Assembly (NCBI GenBank): GCA_949502235.1
Contig: CATBDC010000010.1
Coordinates: 1-64,000, forward strand
Direction of reading: 5' to 3'
DNA from: an uncultured Lachnospiraceae bacterium
GTDB lineage: Bacteria > Bacillota > Clostridia > Lachnospirales > Lachnospiraceae
DNA length: 64,000 nucleotides
Shown here: positions 44,664-54,439 of the stretch, in pieces
How the letters are laid out: the number at the start of each line of letters is the position of its first letter
Position numbering within the stretch: the first letter of the stretch is position 1
The notes under the pieces: generated by a model
Told to the model about the DNA's origin: nothing
Databases searched by the model: none
What the model saw: only the letters and a program-made list of their open reading frames with translations
Position numbers and translations under genes: made by a program

Positions 44664-45367
44664 GGTTTTACCTCCCGCAGGCACCTCTGTGCTTCCTTTA
44701 TATAATCAGCTTCTGTCTGAAGCTCGCTTATACGCTCTTTCCTTCTGCCGCTGTCATGCGCCCTCCTTAACTGCTTTAGTATCCCCTCCACAATCTGCTC
44801 CCTGCGAAGAAGATACTCAAAAAGGACTGGATGCCGCCCCTCTAACAGCCTCTTTCCATAAAGGTATTCCCACTCCTCATATGGTTCCTCCACGCCCCGG
44901 ACAGCCTTCATAAGCGGATAATATTTCCCATCCTCTTCTACCATATCCTCACAGACGATCCTCATTCCACGCCCGTTTAAATATCTGCGGACCTTCCCGG
45001 CCTCTGACTGAGGCTGAAGAATAAAAGAAGAAAAGGTATCCAGAATATTTTCCCCCTCCTCCAGTATTTTTATAATAAGAGGCCCGCCCATTCCGGCGGC
45101 AATTACCGTATCAGCCTCCCCTGGCCTTAGGGCTTTAAGTCCGTCTGAAAGACGTGTTTCAATCTGCTCCTCCAGCCCGTATTTTGCGATGTGGCTTTCT
45201 GCCCGCTTAAGAGGCCCTTTATTGATATCAAGAGCAATGGCTCTTCTTGCAATCTTCTTTTCTATCAGATAAATAGGAATATATCCATGGTCAGTTCCGA
45301 TATCTGCAACAGAAGCGCCCTCTGTCACAAGACCTGCAACCGCATAAAGTCTTTTTGATAGTTCCAT
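44660..45367 (-). CDS. trmK: tRNA (adenine(22)-N1)-methyltransferase
   Basis: TrmK methylates N1 of adenine 22 in tRNAs such as tRNA-Ser and tRNA-Leu. The 235-residue protein has the SAM-binding motif VADIGTDHGYIPIYL and the catalytic VIAAGMGGPLI loop, then a helical tail. It lies between rpoD (13 bases upstream) and nif3, its normal Firmicute position. Length and motifs are complete. Confidence 0.94.
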   Translation of the reverse strand: MELSKRLYAVAGLVTEGASVADIGTDHGYIPIYLIEKKIARRAIALDINKGPLKRAESHIAKYGLEEQIETRLSDGLKALRPGEADTVIAAGMGGPLIIKILEEGENILDTFSSFILQPQSEAGKVRRYLNGRGMRIVCEDMVEEDGKYYPLMKAVRGVEEPYEEWEYLYGKRLLEGRHPVLFEYLLRREQIVEGILKQLRRAHDSGRRKERISELQTEADYIKEAQRCLREVKP

Positions 45368-45380
45368 AGGCGCCTCTTTC

Positions 45381-46499
45381 TTAATCCAGATAATCTCTTA
45401 ATTTTCTGCTGCGGCTGGGATGGCGCAGCTTTCTAAGTGCTTTTGCCTCAATCTGGCGGATACGTTCACGTGTAACATCAAATTCCTTTCCTACCTCTTC
45501 AAGAGTACGTGCGCGCCCGTCATTCATTCCAAACCGGAGCCTTAGTACCTTCTGCTCTCTCTCTGTCAGCGTATCCAGCACTTCATCAAGCTGCTCCTTT
45601 AAAAGTGTCTGGGCCGCCGCTTCTGCTGGCACCGGTACATTATCATCCTGAATAAAATCACCAAGATGGCTGTCCTCCTCCTCCCCAATGGGAGTTTCTA
45701 AAGACACCGGCTCCTGGGAAATCTTAAGGATCTCCCGCACCCTCTCAACAGGCATGTCCAGCTCCTCGGCAATCTCCTCCGGCGTGGGTTCCCGTCCCAG
45801 CTCCTGTAAAAGCTGTCTGGACACACGGATTAATTTGTTAATGGTTTCAACCATATGGACCGGAATACGGATCGTTCTCGCCTGATCCGCAATGGCTCTT
45901 GTAATGGCCTGGCGGATCCACCAGGTTGCATAGGTGCTGAACTTGAAACCCTTATGATAATCAAACTTTTCAACAGCTTTAATGAGGCCTAAGTTTCCCT
46001 CCTGAATCAGATCAAGGAACAGCATGCCTCGTCCCACATACCGCTTCGCAATACTGACAACAAGGCGCAGATTCGCCTCTGCAAGACGCTTCTTAGCACT
46101 CTCATCCCCGTCCGCCATACGCTTTGCAAGATCCACCTCTTCCTCCGCCGTAAGAAGAGGTACTTTCCCAATCTCTTTTAAATACATCCGCACCGGATCT
46201 TCAATGCTTATTCCGTCAGGTATGGATAAATCAAGGCGCTCTACATCAACATCATCTGCGTCAGAAAGAACAATATCCGCGTCATCCACGTCCAAGTCAT
46301 CTGTATCGCCGCTGATTCTAAGCACGTCAATATTATGGGATTCCAGATGCTCAAACACCTTATCCATCTGTTCTGCATCAAGCTCCATATCAGAAAAGAA
46401 GTCATTGATTTCCTGAATCTCTAAAATACTTTTTTTCTTTTTTCCAAGAGTCACCAGTTCCTTCAGCTTCTCTTCTAATTTCACTGTATTTTCTTCCAT
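45381..46499 (-). CDS. rpoD: Primary sigma factor RpoD/SigA
   Basis: This 372-residue protein is the housekeeping sigma factor that directs RNA polymerase to TTGACA/TATAAT promoters. Region 1.2 ([17 protein letters not shown]), region 2 ([18 protein letters not shown]), region 3 and region 4 ([20 protein letters not shown]) are all present. The N-terminal region 1.1 is short and acidic, as in Bacillus SigA. It is downstream of dnaG, the conserved macromolecular-synthesis operon order. The 39-base gap between dnaG and rpoD leaves room for a ribosome site but not for a terminator. Confidence 0.98.
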   Translation of the reverse strand: MEENTVKLEEKLKELVTLGKKKKSILEIQEINDFFSDMELDAEQMDKVFEHLESHNIDVLRISGDTDDLDVDDADIVLSDADDVDVERLDLSIPDGISIEDPVRMYLKEIGKVPLLTAEEEVDLAKRMADGDESAKKRLAEANLRLVVSIAKRYVGRGMLFLDLIQEGNLGLIKAVEKFDYHKGFKFSTYATWWIRQAITRAIADQARTIRIPVHMVETINKLIRVSRQLLQELGREPTPEEIAEELDMPVERVREILKISQEPVSLETPIGEEEDSHLGDFIQDDNVPVPAEAAAQTLLKEQLDEVLDTLTEREQKVLRLRFGMNDGRARTLEEVGKEFDVTRERIRQIEAKALRKLRHPSRSRKLRDYLD

Positions 46500-46538
46500 A
46501 TAGCGTCCATCCTCTCATCGCTTGCTAATATTTTATCC

Positions 46539-48314
46539 TTAATTAATAGAAATATGCAGTTCACCGGGGCTTTGAAGCCTCCTTTTTGCCTTCATAAGCC
46601 TTTGCAGGCCCTCTATATCCGTTGGTTCGAGCTTTCTCGTCATCTCATCAATGCTGTGCCTCTTCACCCGTATGATCGTTTCCTTAAGAGCCTTCTCCTG
46701 TTCCTTTATGCCTGAAAGCTCCTTAATCCTTGTATGAAACAGACCCGCCACCTCCCGGTGCTCCTCCTCATCCGTAAAATGGCTGATAATTGCAGCCGGG
46801 TTTAACTCTTGCTTCTCGTACTGTTCGTAAAGAAGTGATGCCACCTCCCGGTAGATGCCCTCTTTAAAATCCTCAGGCGTAATGATCCCGCAGATCTGCC
46901 GGAAAATATTTTCATCAGAAGCAAGCCATGTAAGCAGTATCTTCTGGGATTTTAAAATCCCATCCTCCTTTTCCTTCTCCCGGCCCGGAGTGCTCTTTGG
47001 CCTTGTGACTGTTTTGGCAAGCCCGGCCTGAACAGCCATTTTGCCCACCAGCCTTTTAAGCTCCTCTCTGCCTGTATGATAAGCTGATGCCACAGCCTCA
47101 ATATAATTGTTTCTCTCTATCTCTTCCTCAAACTCCCCAAGCCGTCTCGCGGCCTCCCGCATAAACTCTGTCTTCCCTTCGGGAGAAGTCATGTCATAGT
47201 TTCTCTCTAACACCTCCAGAGTAAACATAAAGCCGTTCCTGGCCTTGCTGATCCTTTCCTCAAAAGCCTCCGCTCCTTCGTTCTTAATAAACTCGTCCGG
47301 ATCCTTATAAGGCTCCATACGGATAATTCTGGCAGTGATTCCTGCCTCCTTAAGTATGGGAACCGCCCGAAGCGCAGCCTTCGTTCCTGCCTCGTCACTG
47401 TCATAGGTCAGATACACCTCCTGCACATACCGCTTAATCAGGGATGCATGTCCCTGTGTAAGGGATGTGCCGAGAGAAGCAACTGCATTCGTAAAGCCTG
47501 CCTGATGAAGAGATATAACATCCATATATCCTTCACATAAGAGAAAATAAGCTTTTCTGGAGGTTCTTGCACGGTTTAATCCATATAGATTCCTGCTTTT
47601 ATCAAAGATCATCGTCTCCGGGGAATTCAGATATTTCGGCTTCGCGTCTCCCATCACACGGCCTCCGAAGCCTATGACACGATTATTTACATCCATAATC
47701 GGAAACATAACCCTGTTCCAGAATTTATCATATACCCCCTTCTTTTCATCGACACTGATAAGTCCGGCCTTCAGGATATATTCATCCGTATATCCTTTTG
47801 ATTTCAGGTACTGATACAGATCATTGCTGTATTTGTTAGAATAACCGAGGCCGAAGGCCTTTATTGTCTCACCGCTAAGCCGGCGCTCCTTCAAATATGT
47901 AAGTGCGTGGGTCCCGCCGGTGCTCTTTAGCTGTACATAAAAATATCTGGCAGCCTCTTTATTAATCTCAAGCAGGACAGCCTTCATATCCGCCCTCTGC
48001 CTTGCTTCCTTTGAATATTCCTCCTTTGGAAGCTCTACCCCCGCCCTGTCGGCCAGATACTTAAATGCTTCTAAGAAGGAATAATTCTCATATTCCATCA
48101 GAAATGTAAATACATTTCCTCCCGCGCCGCACCCGAAGCAGTAATACATCTGCTTATCACGGCTTACGGAAAAGGAAGGAGATTTTTCATTATGAAACGG
48201 ACACAGGCCAAAGTATGAGCTCCCCTTCTTCTGAAGCTTTACATAGCCGGAAATTACTTCCACAATATCATTTTTCATCCGTACTTCTTCAACAAGCTCC
48301 TCTGGATAATACAT
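46539..48314 (-). CDS. dnaG: DNA primase DnaG
   Basis: DnaG makes RNA primers at the replication fork. The 591-residue protein has the zinc-binding domain (CPFHNEKSPSF with YYCFGCG further on), the RNA polymerase core with the Toprim aspartates (LLCEGYMDVISL and LTYDSDEAG), and a helicase-binding C-terminal region. Length is normal. It is between dgt and rpoD on one strand, so priming, dNTP control and sigma synthesis share an operon. Confidence 0.97.
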   Translation of the reverse strand: MYYPEELVEEVRMKNDIVEVISGYVKLQKKGSSYFGLCPFHNEKSPSFSVSRDKQMYYCFGCGAGGNVFTFLMEYENYSFLEAFKYLADRAGVELPKEEYSKEARQRADMKAVLLEINKEAARYFYVQLKSTGGTHALTYLKERRLSGETIKAFGLGYSNKYSNDLYQYLKSKGYTDEYILKAGLISVDEKKGVYDKFWNRVMFPIMDVNNRVIGFGGRVMGDAKPKYLNSPETMIFDKSRNLYGLNRARTSRKAYFLLCEGYMDVISLHQAGFTNAVASLGTSLTQGHASLIKRYVQEVYLTYDSDEAGTKAALRAVPILKEAGITARIIRMEPYKDPDEFIKNEGAEAFEERISKARNGFMFTLEVLERNYDMTSPEGKTEFMREAARRLGEFEEEIERNNYIEAVASAYHTGREELKRLVGKMAVQAGLAKTVTRPKSTPGREKEKEDGILKSQKILLTWLASDENIFRQICGIITPEDFKEGIYREVASLLYEQYEKQELNPAAIISHFTDEEEHREVAGLFHTRIKELSGIKEQEKALKETIIRVKRHSIDEMTRKLEPTDIEGLQRLMKAKRRLQSPGELHISIN

Positions 48315-48369
48315 ATAACCTTTTCACTGCCCTTCATATATAATATTCGACAAAAGGATTTGATTTCCT

Positions 48370-49377
48370 TTAAAATTTCCACGATTCCGGTACAAAATAT
48401 TCCTCAAACTTCTTTATGGCATAGGTATCCGTCATACCGGCAATATAATCACATACAATCTGCTCCTTTGTCCCGCCGTTTTTCTCCATCATTTTAAGAA
48501 ACTGCTGCGGAAGTAATTCAATATGCTTCATGTAATATCCGTACAGGTTGGCAACCATATTTACCGCCTTTTCCTCCTCCCCCTTTGCGGCCGGATTCTG
48601 GTAAACATTTTCAAACATAAACCTGCGAAGGCCTGCCACTGCTGATTCTACCTCCGGGGACATCCTGATTTTAGAGCGATCCATACTATTAGTAATCACA
48701 TTATGTACCATCGTATCCAGACGGATTCTTGTAGAGTTTCCAAGAACTCCCGCATATTCCTCTGGTATATCCTCTTCCTTAAGAAGCCCTCCCCGGATAG
48801 CATCATCAATATCATGGTTAATGTACGCAATCTTATCAGAAAGGCGGACGATCTCTCCCTCCAGCGTTCCCGGCCTCCCGCTTGTTTTGTGATTCAGGAT
48901 TCCGTCCCTCACCTCCCATGTAAGATTCAGTCCTTCTCCCTGCCTTTCCAGATATTCCACAACCCGGACACTCTGCTCATTATGCCTGAAGCCCGAAGGA
49001 CACACCTCATTAAGAGCCCTCTCGCCGGCATGGCCAAAGGGCGTATGGCCCAGGTCATGGCCAAGGGCAATGGCCTCTACAAGATCCTCATTTAAACGGA
49101 GCGCCTTGGCAATGGTCCGCGCATTCTGGGATACCTCAAGGGTATGGGTAAGTCTTGTACGGTAATGATCCCCTTTTGGCAGCAAGAACACCTGGGTTTT
49201 CTGCTTCAGCCGCCGAAATGCCTTGCAATGTAGGATCCTGTCCCTGTCGCGCTGAAATACCGGACGGATATCGCACTCTGTCTCCGGTCTTTTTCTCCCC
49301 CTCGTCTTGCGGCTTAATGCGGCATAGGGGCTAAGATAGGTTGTCTCCCGCTCTTCAAGCTGTTCCCTGATCGTCAT
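48370..49377 (-). CDS. dgt: Deoxyguanosinetriphosphate triphosphohydrolase-like protein
   Basis: The HD-domain enzyme family cleaves dGTP or other dNTPs to the nucleoside and triphosphate. The 335-residue protein has the split HD motif: THTLEVSQNAR and HDLGHTPFGHAGE, followed by NEQSVRVVEYLE. The length matches the short Firmicute subclass. Placed next to dnaG and rpoD, it may help set dNTP levels for replication. It follows the polyphosphate:AMP phosphotransferase gene after only two bases. Confidence 0.94.
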   Translation of the reverse strand: MTIREQLEERETTYLSPYAALSRKTRGRKRPETECDIRPVFQRDRDRILHCKAFRRLKQKTQVFLLPKGDHYRTRLTHTLEVSQNARTIAKALRLNEDLVEAIALGHDLGHTPFGHAGERALNEVCPSGFRHNEQSVRVVEYLERQGEGLNLTWEVRDGILNHKTSGRPGTLEGEIVRLSDKIAYINHDIDDAIRGGLLKEEDIPEEYAGVLGNSTRIRLDTMVHNVITNSMDRSKIRMSPEVESAVAGLRRFMFENVYQNPAAKGEEEKAVNMVANLYGYYMKHIELLPQQFLKMMEKNGGTKEQIVCDYIAGMTDTYAIKKFEEYFVPESWKF

Positions 49378-49379
49378 TG

Positions 49380-50885
49380 CTATCCCCTCTTTTTCTCTTC
49401 CTCCAGACGTCTCTCAATGGCGTCTGCCACTGTTTCAAGAACCTTCACTCTCGCGTAATATTTACAATTTCCTTCCACTACAATCCAGGGCGCGTAAGAA
49501 GTAGAGGTCCGTATGAGCATCTCGGACACTGCCTCTTCATACTGATCCCATTTTTCACGGTTGCGCCAGTCCTCCTCTGTAATCTTCCATTGCTTCTCGG
49601 GATTCTCCTGACGGGCTTTAAACCTTCTCTCCTGCTCATCCTTATCAATCTGAAGCCAGAACTTCATTACAATTGCGCCTGCGTCTGTGAGATCCCTCTC
49701 CATGTCATTGATCTCTTTGTAAGCCCTCTGCCATTCTTTTTTACTGCAGAAGCCTTCAATCCTCTCTACCATCACACGGCCGTACCAGGTCCTGTCAAAT
49801 ATAGTCACATGGCCTGCCTTTGGCATATCGTTCCAGAATCTCCACAAATAATGATGAGCACGCTCAATGTCATTCGGAGACGCTGTAGGATGCACCACAT
49901 ATCCTCTCGGATCCATATACTCGGTCAGCCGCTTAATGGCGCCGCCCTTTCCTCCTGCATCCCAGCCCTCAAAGCCAAGTATCATGGGAATCCTCCTGCG
50001 GTACAGTTCTCCGTGGAGCTTCTCTATCTTCTTCTGAAGCTTTTTAATCCGCTCCTTATATTCCTCCTTTGTATAGCTTAAGTAGAGATCTGCCTTTGAA
50101 AGAATGGATTCTCCCAGAAGCTTATCCTTTACTTCCTCGCCCGGGGAGTCCGAAACGGGCGCCTTATCTGTGTCCGCATCCCTTATCCGCTGCTCCAGCG
50201 CCTCAATCACAATGGTATAAATCTTCACCGCCGCAAATCTCTTATCAACGGCCTCCACAATATGCCAGGGTGCAAAATCCGTATCCGTCCCCGCAAGCAT
50301 CTCCTCGTTCATGGCCTGATATCTGGCAAACTCTTCATTCTTTTTTAAGTCACCCTCACTGACACGCCATGCAGTTTCCTTTGATTTCATCAGTTTTTTA
50401 AATCTCTTCTTCTGCTCCTTTTTATCTATGGCAAGAAAGATTTTAATCAGTGCCATGCCGTCATCCGTCAGCTGCTCCTCAAAGGAACAGATAGAACGCA
50501 GCGCCTGGGGCACCTCCTCCTCCTTTGTCCTGCCGTCAAACCTGTCAGAGAGAACCTTCCGATACCAGCTGCTGTCATAGATGGCAATTCTCCCCTTCGG
50601 GGGCATCTTCGTCCAGAATCTCCACAAAAACGGATAGAACTTCTCTTCCTCTGTCTCTCTTTTTACAGCATGAACCTCGAAGCCCCTGGGGTCAAGCGCC
50701 TGAATAAGCTTCCCTATCTGCAGGCCCTTTCCTGCGGCGCCGTATCCCTCAAAGGCAATCATGACCGGAATATTCCTGTCCTTACACTCCCTCTGGAGCT
50801 TTCCAAGCCTAGCCTCAAGAGATGGCATCTTCTCCTTGTACTCTTCCTTACTTAACGTTTTTGTCAAATCCAGTTTTTCTAACAT
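49380..50885 (-). CDS. pap: Polyphosphate:AMP phosphotransferase (two-domain PPK2)
   Basis: The 501-residue protein has two tandem PPK2 domains. Walker A motifs are EGYGAAGKG (about residues 46-54) and EGWDAGGKGG (about 300-309); each is followed by the lid arginine region (SSWYRKVLSDR and RTWYGRVMVER). Tandem PPK2 proteins use polyphosphate to convert AMP to ADP, with the C-terminal domain usually the active one. It is the first gene of the operon that continues through dgt, dnaG and rpoD, which links energy reserve use to nucleotide metabolism. Confidence 0.93.
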   Translation of the reverse strand: MLEKLDLTKTLSKEEYKEKMPSLEARLGKLQRECKDRNIPVMIAFEGYGAAGKGLQIGKLIQALDPRGFEVHAVKRETEEEKFYPFLWRFWTKMPPKGRIAIYDSSWYRKVLSDRFDGRTKEEEVPQALRSICSFEEQLTDDGMALIKIFLAIDKKEQKKRFKKLMKSKETAWRVSEGDLKKNEEFARYQAMNEEMLAGTDTDFAPWHIVEAVDKRFAAVKIYTIVIEALEQRIRDADTDKAPVSDSPGEEVKDKLLGESILSKADLYLSYTKEEYKERIKKLQKKIEKLHGELYRRRIPMILGFEGWDAGGKGGAIKRLTEYMDPRGYVVHPTASPNDIERAHHYLWRFWNDMPKAGHVTIFDRTWYGRVMVERIEGFCSKKEWQRAYKEINDMERDLTDAGAIVMKFWLQIDKDEQERRFKARQENPEKQWKITEEDWRNREKWDQYEEAVSEMLIRTSTSYAPWIVVEGNCKYYARVKVLETVADAIERRLEEEKKRG

Positions 50886-51001
50886 AGCACTTCTCCTTAT
50901 ATTCTTTATGATATCCGTATACTCCGCTCCATGTGTATTCTCTATAATTATACATCAAAAAGTGCATAAATACAGCCTTTTTCTTTCCAAATCAGCCAAA
51001 T

Positions 51002-51034
51002 AAAACGGAGAGGCATAAAATACCTCTCCGTTTT
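51002..51034 (-). terminator. Intrinsic terminator after the 111-residue protein gene
   Basis: AAAACGGAGAGG (51002-51013) pairs perfectly with CCTCTCCGTTTT (51023-51034). It lies between the stop of the gene at 51059 and the pap start. Confidence 0.85.
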
Positions 51035-51058
51035 GTCTGGCCGCCCCTGACAAAGGAC

Positions 51059-51394
51059 TTATCTGAACATTCCAAAAAATCCTTTTTTCTTAGACTTTGC
51101 TGACTTCTTTACTGCCGGTCTGTCCTCATATCTGTCTCTTTGCCGGCTCCGGTAGCTAAGAACTGTCTTTTGTAATTGGCAGACTGCCTCCTTGGTAATG
51201 CATAAATTGAGTGGAACATCAATGTCCCGGAACTTTGAACGTATTCGTTCAAATTCTAAATCACTCATATCCTGGGGGCTGCCTAGCTCACGATCCCCGA
51301 AGGCCTCCTCCAGAATATCTCTGATTTTAATAAACTTCCCTGGATTTTCCGAATGTAATCTGTTTACCTGTTCCATAATTTCTCTTTTTTCCAT
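51059..51394 (-). CDS. Conserved hypothetical protein, basic C-terminus
   Basis: I do not recognise this 111-residue protein. Residues 1-80 are mixed charge and probably helical. The tail is very basic (KKSAKSKKKGFFGMFR) and ends in aromatic residues, a pattern that could bind membrane or nucleic acid. There is no signal peptide. It is monocistronic with its own terminator. The continuous codon pattern and terminator suggest a real gene. Confidence 0.6.
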   Translation of the reverse strand: MEKREIMEQVNRLHSENPGKFIKIRDILEEAFGDRELGSPQDMSDLEFERIRSKFRDIDVPLNLCITKEAVCQLQKTVLSYRSRQRDRYEDRPAVKKSAKSKKKGFFGMFR

Positions 51395-51520
51395 ATTGAC
51401 CCCTCTCCTGACAAATCACCTTCTGTCACATTTTATTTTTCAACCAGTCTCTTATTATTGTATACTAAGTATGACATGAAATGCAATGGGTATTTATAGT
51501 TTTGGCTTACATACAAAATT

Positions 51521-51546
51521 CGGGAAGCCTTTTTACCGGCTTCCCG
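51521..51546 (-). terminator. Intrinsic terminator after the cysteine-rich small protein gene
   Basis: CGGGAAGCC (51521-51529) pairs with GGCTTCCCG (51538-51546). It lies just downstream of the stop at 51564 on the minus strand. Confidence 0.75.
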
Positions 51547-51563
51547 TTAAATATAATATCAAA

Positions 51564-51887
51564 CTATAAACTGTCCTCACAATCAAAATCGCAGTCACAA
51601 TCAACAACAGCTTCGTCTGCCTCTGCTCTCGCCCCGAAGATAATAGGAACTTCTATGCGGAGCTTCTGACTTACCGCAAATTTACAAACGTCTCCGGAGC
51701 CGTTCATACAAGGATCGCATCCGGAGATAATAACGGCCTTCCCCAAACATTTTGTTATAGCGTTGCCCACCTCTCCGAAGGCTTTGATCGTCACCGGGAC
51801 ACAAACATTCACATCCTGGTATCCCATGACAGGGCATCCGATTTGTTCAGTCTTACATTCTGCTGCTGGTTCAAAGTAATTTTCCAT
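51564..51887 (-). CDS. Small cysteine-rich acidic protein
   Basis: The 107-residue protein has nine or more cysteines, including SGCDPC in the middle and a tail DCDCDFDCEDSL with alternating Asp and Cys. The core reads as a beta-rich domain (VNVCVPVTIKAFGEVG and LRIEVPIIFG). I do not recognise a named family, although such proteins recall the small Cys-rich spore-coat or metal-binding proteins of Clostridia. The ATG at 51887 has AAGGAG upstream; the frame continues to 51941 but that part does not look coding. It has a terminator and looks monocistronic. Confidence 0.65.
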   Translation of the reverse strand: MENYFEPAAECKTEQIGCPVMGYQDVNVCVPVTIKAFGEVGNAITKCLGKAVIISGCDPCMNGSGDVCKFAVSQKLRIEVPIIFGARAEADEAVVDCDCDFDCEDSL

Positions 51888-52120
51888 AAAAACATCTCCT
51901 TGCTTATTTTTTCTAAGACCTCTTATAAAAATCTTTGGCATCCTCTAAATTAAACTCCTTATGTCCTTTATCCGGTTCAACACAGAGGAACGCCTCAATA
52001 TCATTATATTCATCAATGCCCTTTTTTGTTTCTGTATTTTTCAAAAAAAATTAGACAAAATAAAATCATTCATCAAAAAGAAAATTTTTTATGCAAAGAT
52101 AAAAATAGGAGATGAAATAC

Positions 52121-52806
52121 ATGAATGCATCAACAACACTGAAAAAATTTGGTCCGGAACAGGTGTTCCACTATATTTACAAAGATCCAGAAAAAAATAC
52201 GCTTAAGATCATGGACTGGGCTGATAAATTTGCCGGAAATGATTTTATTTTCCAGAGAAAAACAATCCGGGAAATAATTACAAACCCGGAGCATCCTTAT
52301 TATTCCTATGCCCATCGGCTGTTTACGGATATTGATCCAAATGTAACAAAAACCCTCGCCGTAAACTTTTTTATCAATGCAGGTCTGATTGGATGGCCAA
52401 AGGAAGAAGAACTGCGCCGGGAATATGACTGCAACGAACGCAACGCTAATTGACGAAGATTTTGCAGACGAAATGCTCCGGGTAGGTAATTTTGTTCCTG
52501 CAATTTCTCTGGAGGGATTCGAAGATGCCACAGACGGAAGACGTGGCAATGGAGTTTACCAGAAAGTCATCCACGCATTAGAGCTGCTTGGCAGCAAAAA
52601 ACTGATATATGGAATTTCCTCCTGCTATACCAGCGCCAATTATGAATCCATCACTTCAGAGGAATATCTGAACAAGCTGACCGAAATGGGAGCGTGGTTC
52701 ATCTGGTATTTCCATTATATGCCGGTAGGAAATGATGCCGCCCCGGAACTGATGCCTACACCTGCGCAGCGCAGAGCCATCTGCTTCTCCTGCTGCTTTT
52801 CAGCGT
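52121..52806 (+). pseudogene. Truncated radical SAM protein gene
   Basis: The first half (to 52440) encodes the N-terminal region of a radical SAM family common in gut Clostridia (LKKFGPEQVFHYIYKDPEK and AVNFFINAGLIGWP). The sequence then jumps by a deletion of about 90 codons and a frame change to a later part (NATLIDEDFADEML, FVPAISLEGFEDATDGRRG, WFIWYFHYMPVGNDAAPEL). The missing part would hold the CxxxCxxC cluster and GGEP motifs. The end is also cut off after about 120 further residues. No functional enzyme can be made. The ATG at 52121 has AGGAG in place, so translation initiation signals survive. Confidence 0.88.
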
Positions 52807-53125
52807 AGAATAAACGGTTGAATCAGCGATATTAAACCACCATTTTACATTCATGTAGCTTAAGAGCTTTATTATCTCATATGCCTTGCCACGCATTCGC
52901 CTTGTCCATAACCCCCTGTAAATTACATCGTTTACCTGATTTACTCCATCCCCTGTAACAGAATAATCTTGTTTATTGATGTCTGAACTATAAGCATATA
53001 TAATTATAAGCATTGACTTTCAGCACATAACTGGAATTTGGAATTTGCCCAGCTGGATTCTATTCCCCTTCCCTTTATGTGGATGGCTTTTTGCATATTC
53101 ATTTGCTTCCAACCATTAGTTTCCA
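52807..53125. other. Intergenic strip with a possible broken element
   Basis: A minus-strand reading frame (52756-53013) contains GKAYEIIKLLSYMNVKWWFN, which looks protein-like but has no ribosome site or recognised family. It may be the end of a lost insertion sequence that truncated the radical SAM gene. Nothing else is supported. Confidence 0.3.
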
Positions 53126-53326
53126 TTATGAGAATTCCATCGCTTTTTCTCCTAATTCTTCCAGAGACATTTCTTCAAACAAATTTGTCTGCCACTCCGT
53201 ATAATCAAAGGACTCCCGAAGCTCATTTTCATACTCTAATATGAAAGACCAAACCAATTCTTGCTTTCCCTGCAATATTTCCTTTTGTATCTGTAGTTTT
53301 GCCTGTGATTCCAAAGATATCCGCAA
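53126..53326 (-). CDS. Small hypothetical protein
   Basis: A 66-residue, highly charged, helical protein begins at a TTG with AGGGTGG just upstream. I do not recognise a family. It has no neighbour it can be paired with. Its coding status is doubtful; the amphipathic glutamate-rich pattern is the main support. Confidence 0.3.
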   Translation of the reverse strand: MRISLESQAKLQIQKEILQGKQELVWSFILEYENELRESFDYTEWQTNLFEEMSLEELGEKAMEFS

Positions 53327-53514
53327 TCTTCCACCCTCTTCCTTTTAAATTGCGTTTCTCATTCAAGCAATATTTCTATTACCTATAATATACTAGTTTT
53401 TACAGGAATTGCAATGAGTATTTAAATCATTCTTTCCAAAATACTGCGCACCAATTCAACCAATGCCGTTCTAAATACAGCTACTAGTACAATCAGTGTT
53501 GTTGCTGTATTCCG

Positions 53515-53841
53515 CTATTCTTCTGTCTCTTTAATACCGAAAAGAATTCTCATATAATCCTGCTTCTCATTTAAAATCCTAATAATAAGTATGCAGTTTC
53601 CTTCTATTCTGTAAAAGATATAATTATGCCTGCAGAACAGACTACGGTAATCTGTCAACACCCCTGTTATCTTTACAAGCTCGGTTCCCATATAGGGAAA
53701 TACCGCAAGGTTCCTGACTGTCTTTGTAATCTCCCTTAAAACCTTTACAGCGATTTCTTCACTGCCGCAATGATCCAGGACGGAATACTTCACATTCTGT
53801 AGGTCCTCCTTCGCCTTTGGCGTATATTTTAGTTCCATCAT
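53515..53841 (-). CDS. RelE/ParE-type toxin
   Basis: The 108-residue protein has the RelE/ParE fold pattern: a first strand ELKYTPKAKEDL, two helices, and the strands YRSLFCRHNYIFYRIEG and CILIIRILNEKQDYMRILF. The closing ILNEKQDYMRIL resembles RelE-like interferase or ParE-like gyrase inhibitor families; which one cannot be decided by eye. Its start overlaps the antitoxin stop by four bases. All expected elements are present and it appears intact. Confidence 0.88.
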   Translation of the reverse strand: MMELKYTPKAKEDLQNVKYSVLDHCGSEEIAVKVLREITKTVRNLAVFPYMGTELVKITGVLTDYRSLFCRHNYIFYRIEGNCILIIRILNEKQDYMRILFGIKETEE

Positions 53842-54083
53842 ACCCCCAGTTCCGCTTCTACTTCATCTGCAGACAGAAACCCTTCCTCTCTTGCAGAACG
53901 CTCTCCTTCCTCCAGCCTGGACATCAATGCCAGCATTGCCTTCATGCGGTCATACTCTGCCATATTTAAAATGACATATTCGCCCCGTCCGTTTTTAGTC
54001 AGAAATACCGGTGAACCTTCCGTAGCTTCTTTTAAAACTTCCGTATAATTTCTTAAGTCTGAAATTGGTTTAATATTCGGCAT
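53838..54083 (-). CDS. Phd/YefM-type antitoxin
   Basis: The 81-residue protein has the Phd/YefM N-terminal DNA-binding domain (IKPISDLRNYTEVLKEA, PVFLTKNGRGEYVILNMAEY) and an unstructured acidic C-terminal tail that would wrap the toxin. The ATG at 54083 has AAAGGATC upstream; the open frame continues to 54110 but that lacks a ribosome site. It is first in the operon and should autorepress. The pair appears intact, unlike the other two toxin loci nearby. Confidence 0.88.
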   Translation of the reverse strand: MPNIKPISDLRNYTEVLKEATEGSPVFLTKNGRGEYVILNMAEYDRMKAMLALMSRLEEGERSAREEGFLSADEVEAELGV

Positions 54084-54289
54084 AGACAATCGATCCTTTC
54101 CTTTTTCCATAGTATACCACTTCTCGCAGAAAATAACAACGTGAATTTACATGTTAATTTATCAGCGCATTTTTTATAGGCGCTGGTTACTCCGCTCATG
54201 GAAACTTTTTATGCCGCTTTTACCGTAAATCTCCTGATTACGCTTCTAACCTGCTCTGTCTTACAGCCAACGGTTTTGCGATTTGAAAT

Positions 54290-54436
54290 TTAAACACTGA
54301 TAACAAAGGATTCGTTATAACATGGAATCAAACTATCATGCGTTATAAACTTCATTCCCTCTGATTTTGCCTGTGCAAGCAAAATTCTATCAAAAGGATC
54401 TTTATGTGGCGGAACATCCTTTGGGCATGCCAATGT
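54290..54436 (-). pseudogene. 3' remnant of a PIN-domain (VapC-like) toxin gene
   Basis: On the minus strand, CPKDVPPHKDPFDRILLAQA and ITHDSLIPCYNESF read as the C-terminal half of a PIN-domain ribonuclease, with the conserved HKDPFDR and THD motifs. The frame is closed upstream by TAA at 54437-54439, and the N-terminal half with the first acidic residues is missing. No partner antitoxin is seen. The remnant is flanked by AT-rich sequence without genes. Confidence 0.75.
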
Positions 54437-54439
54437 TTA

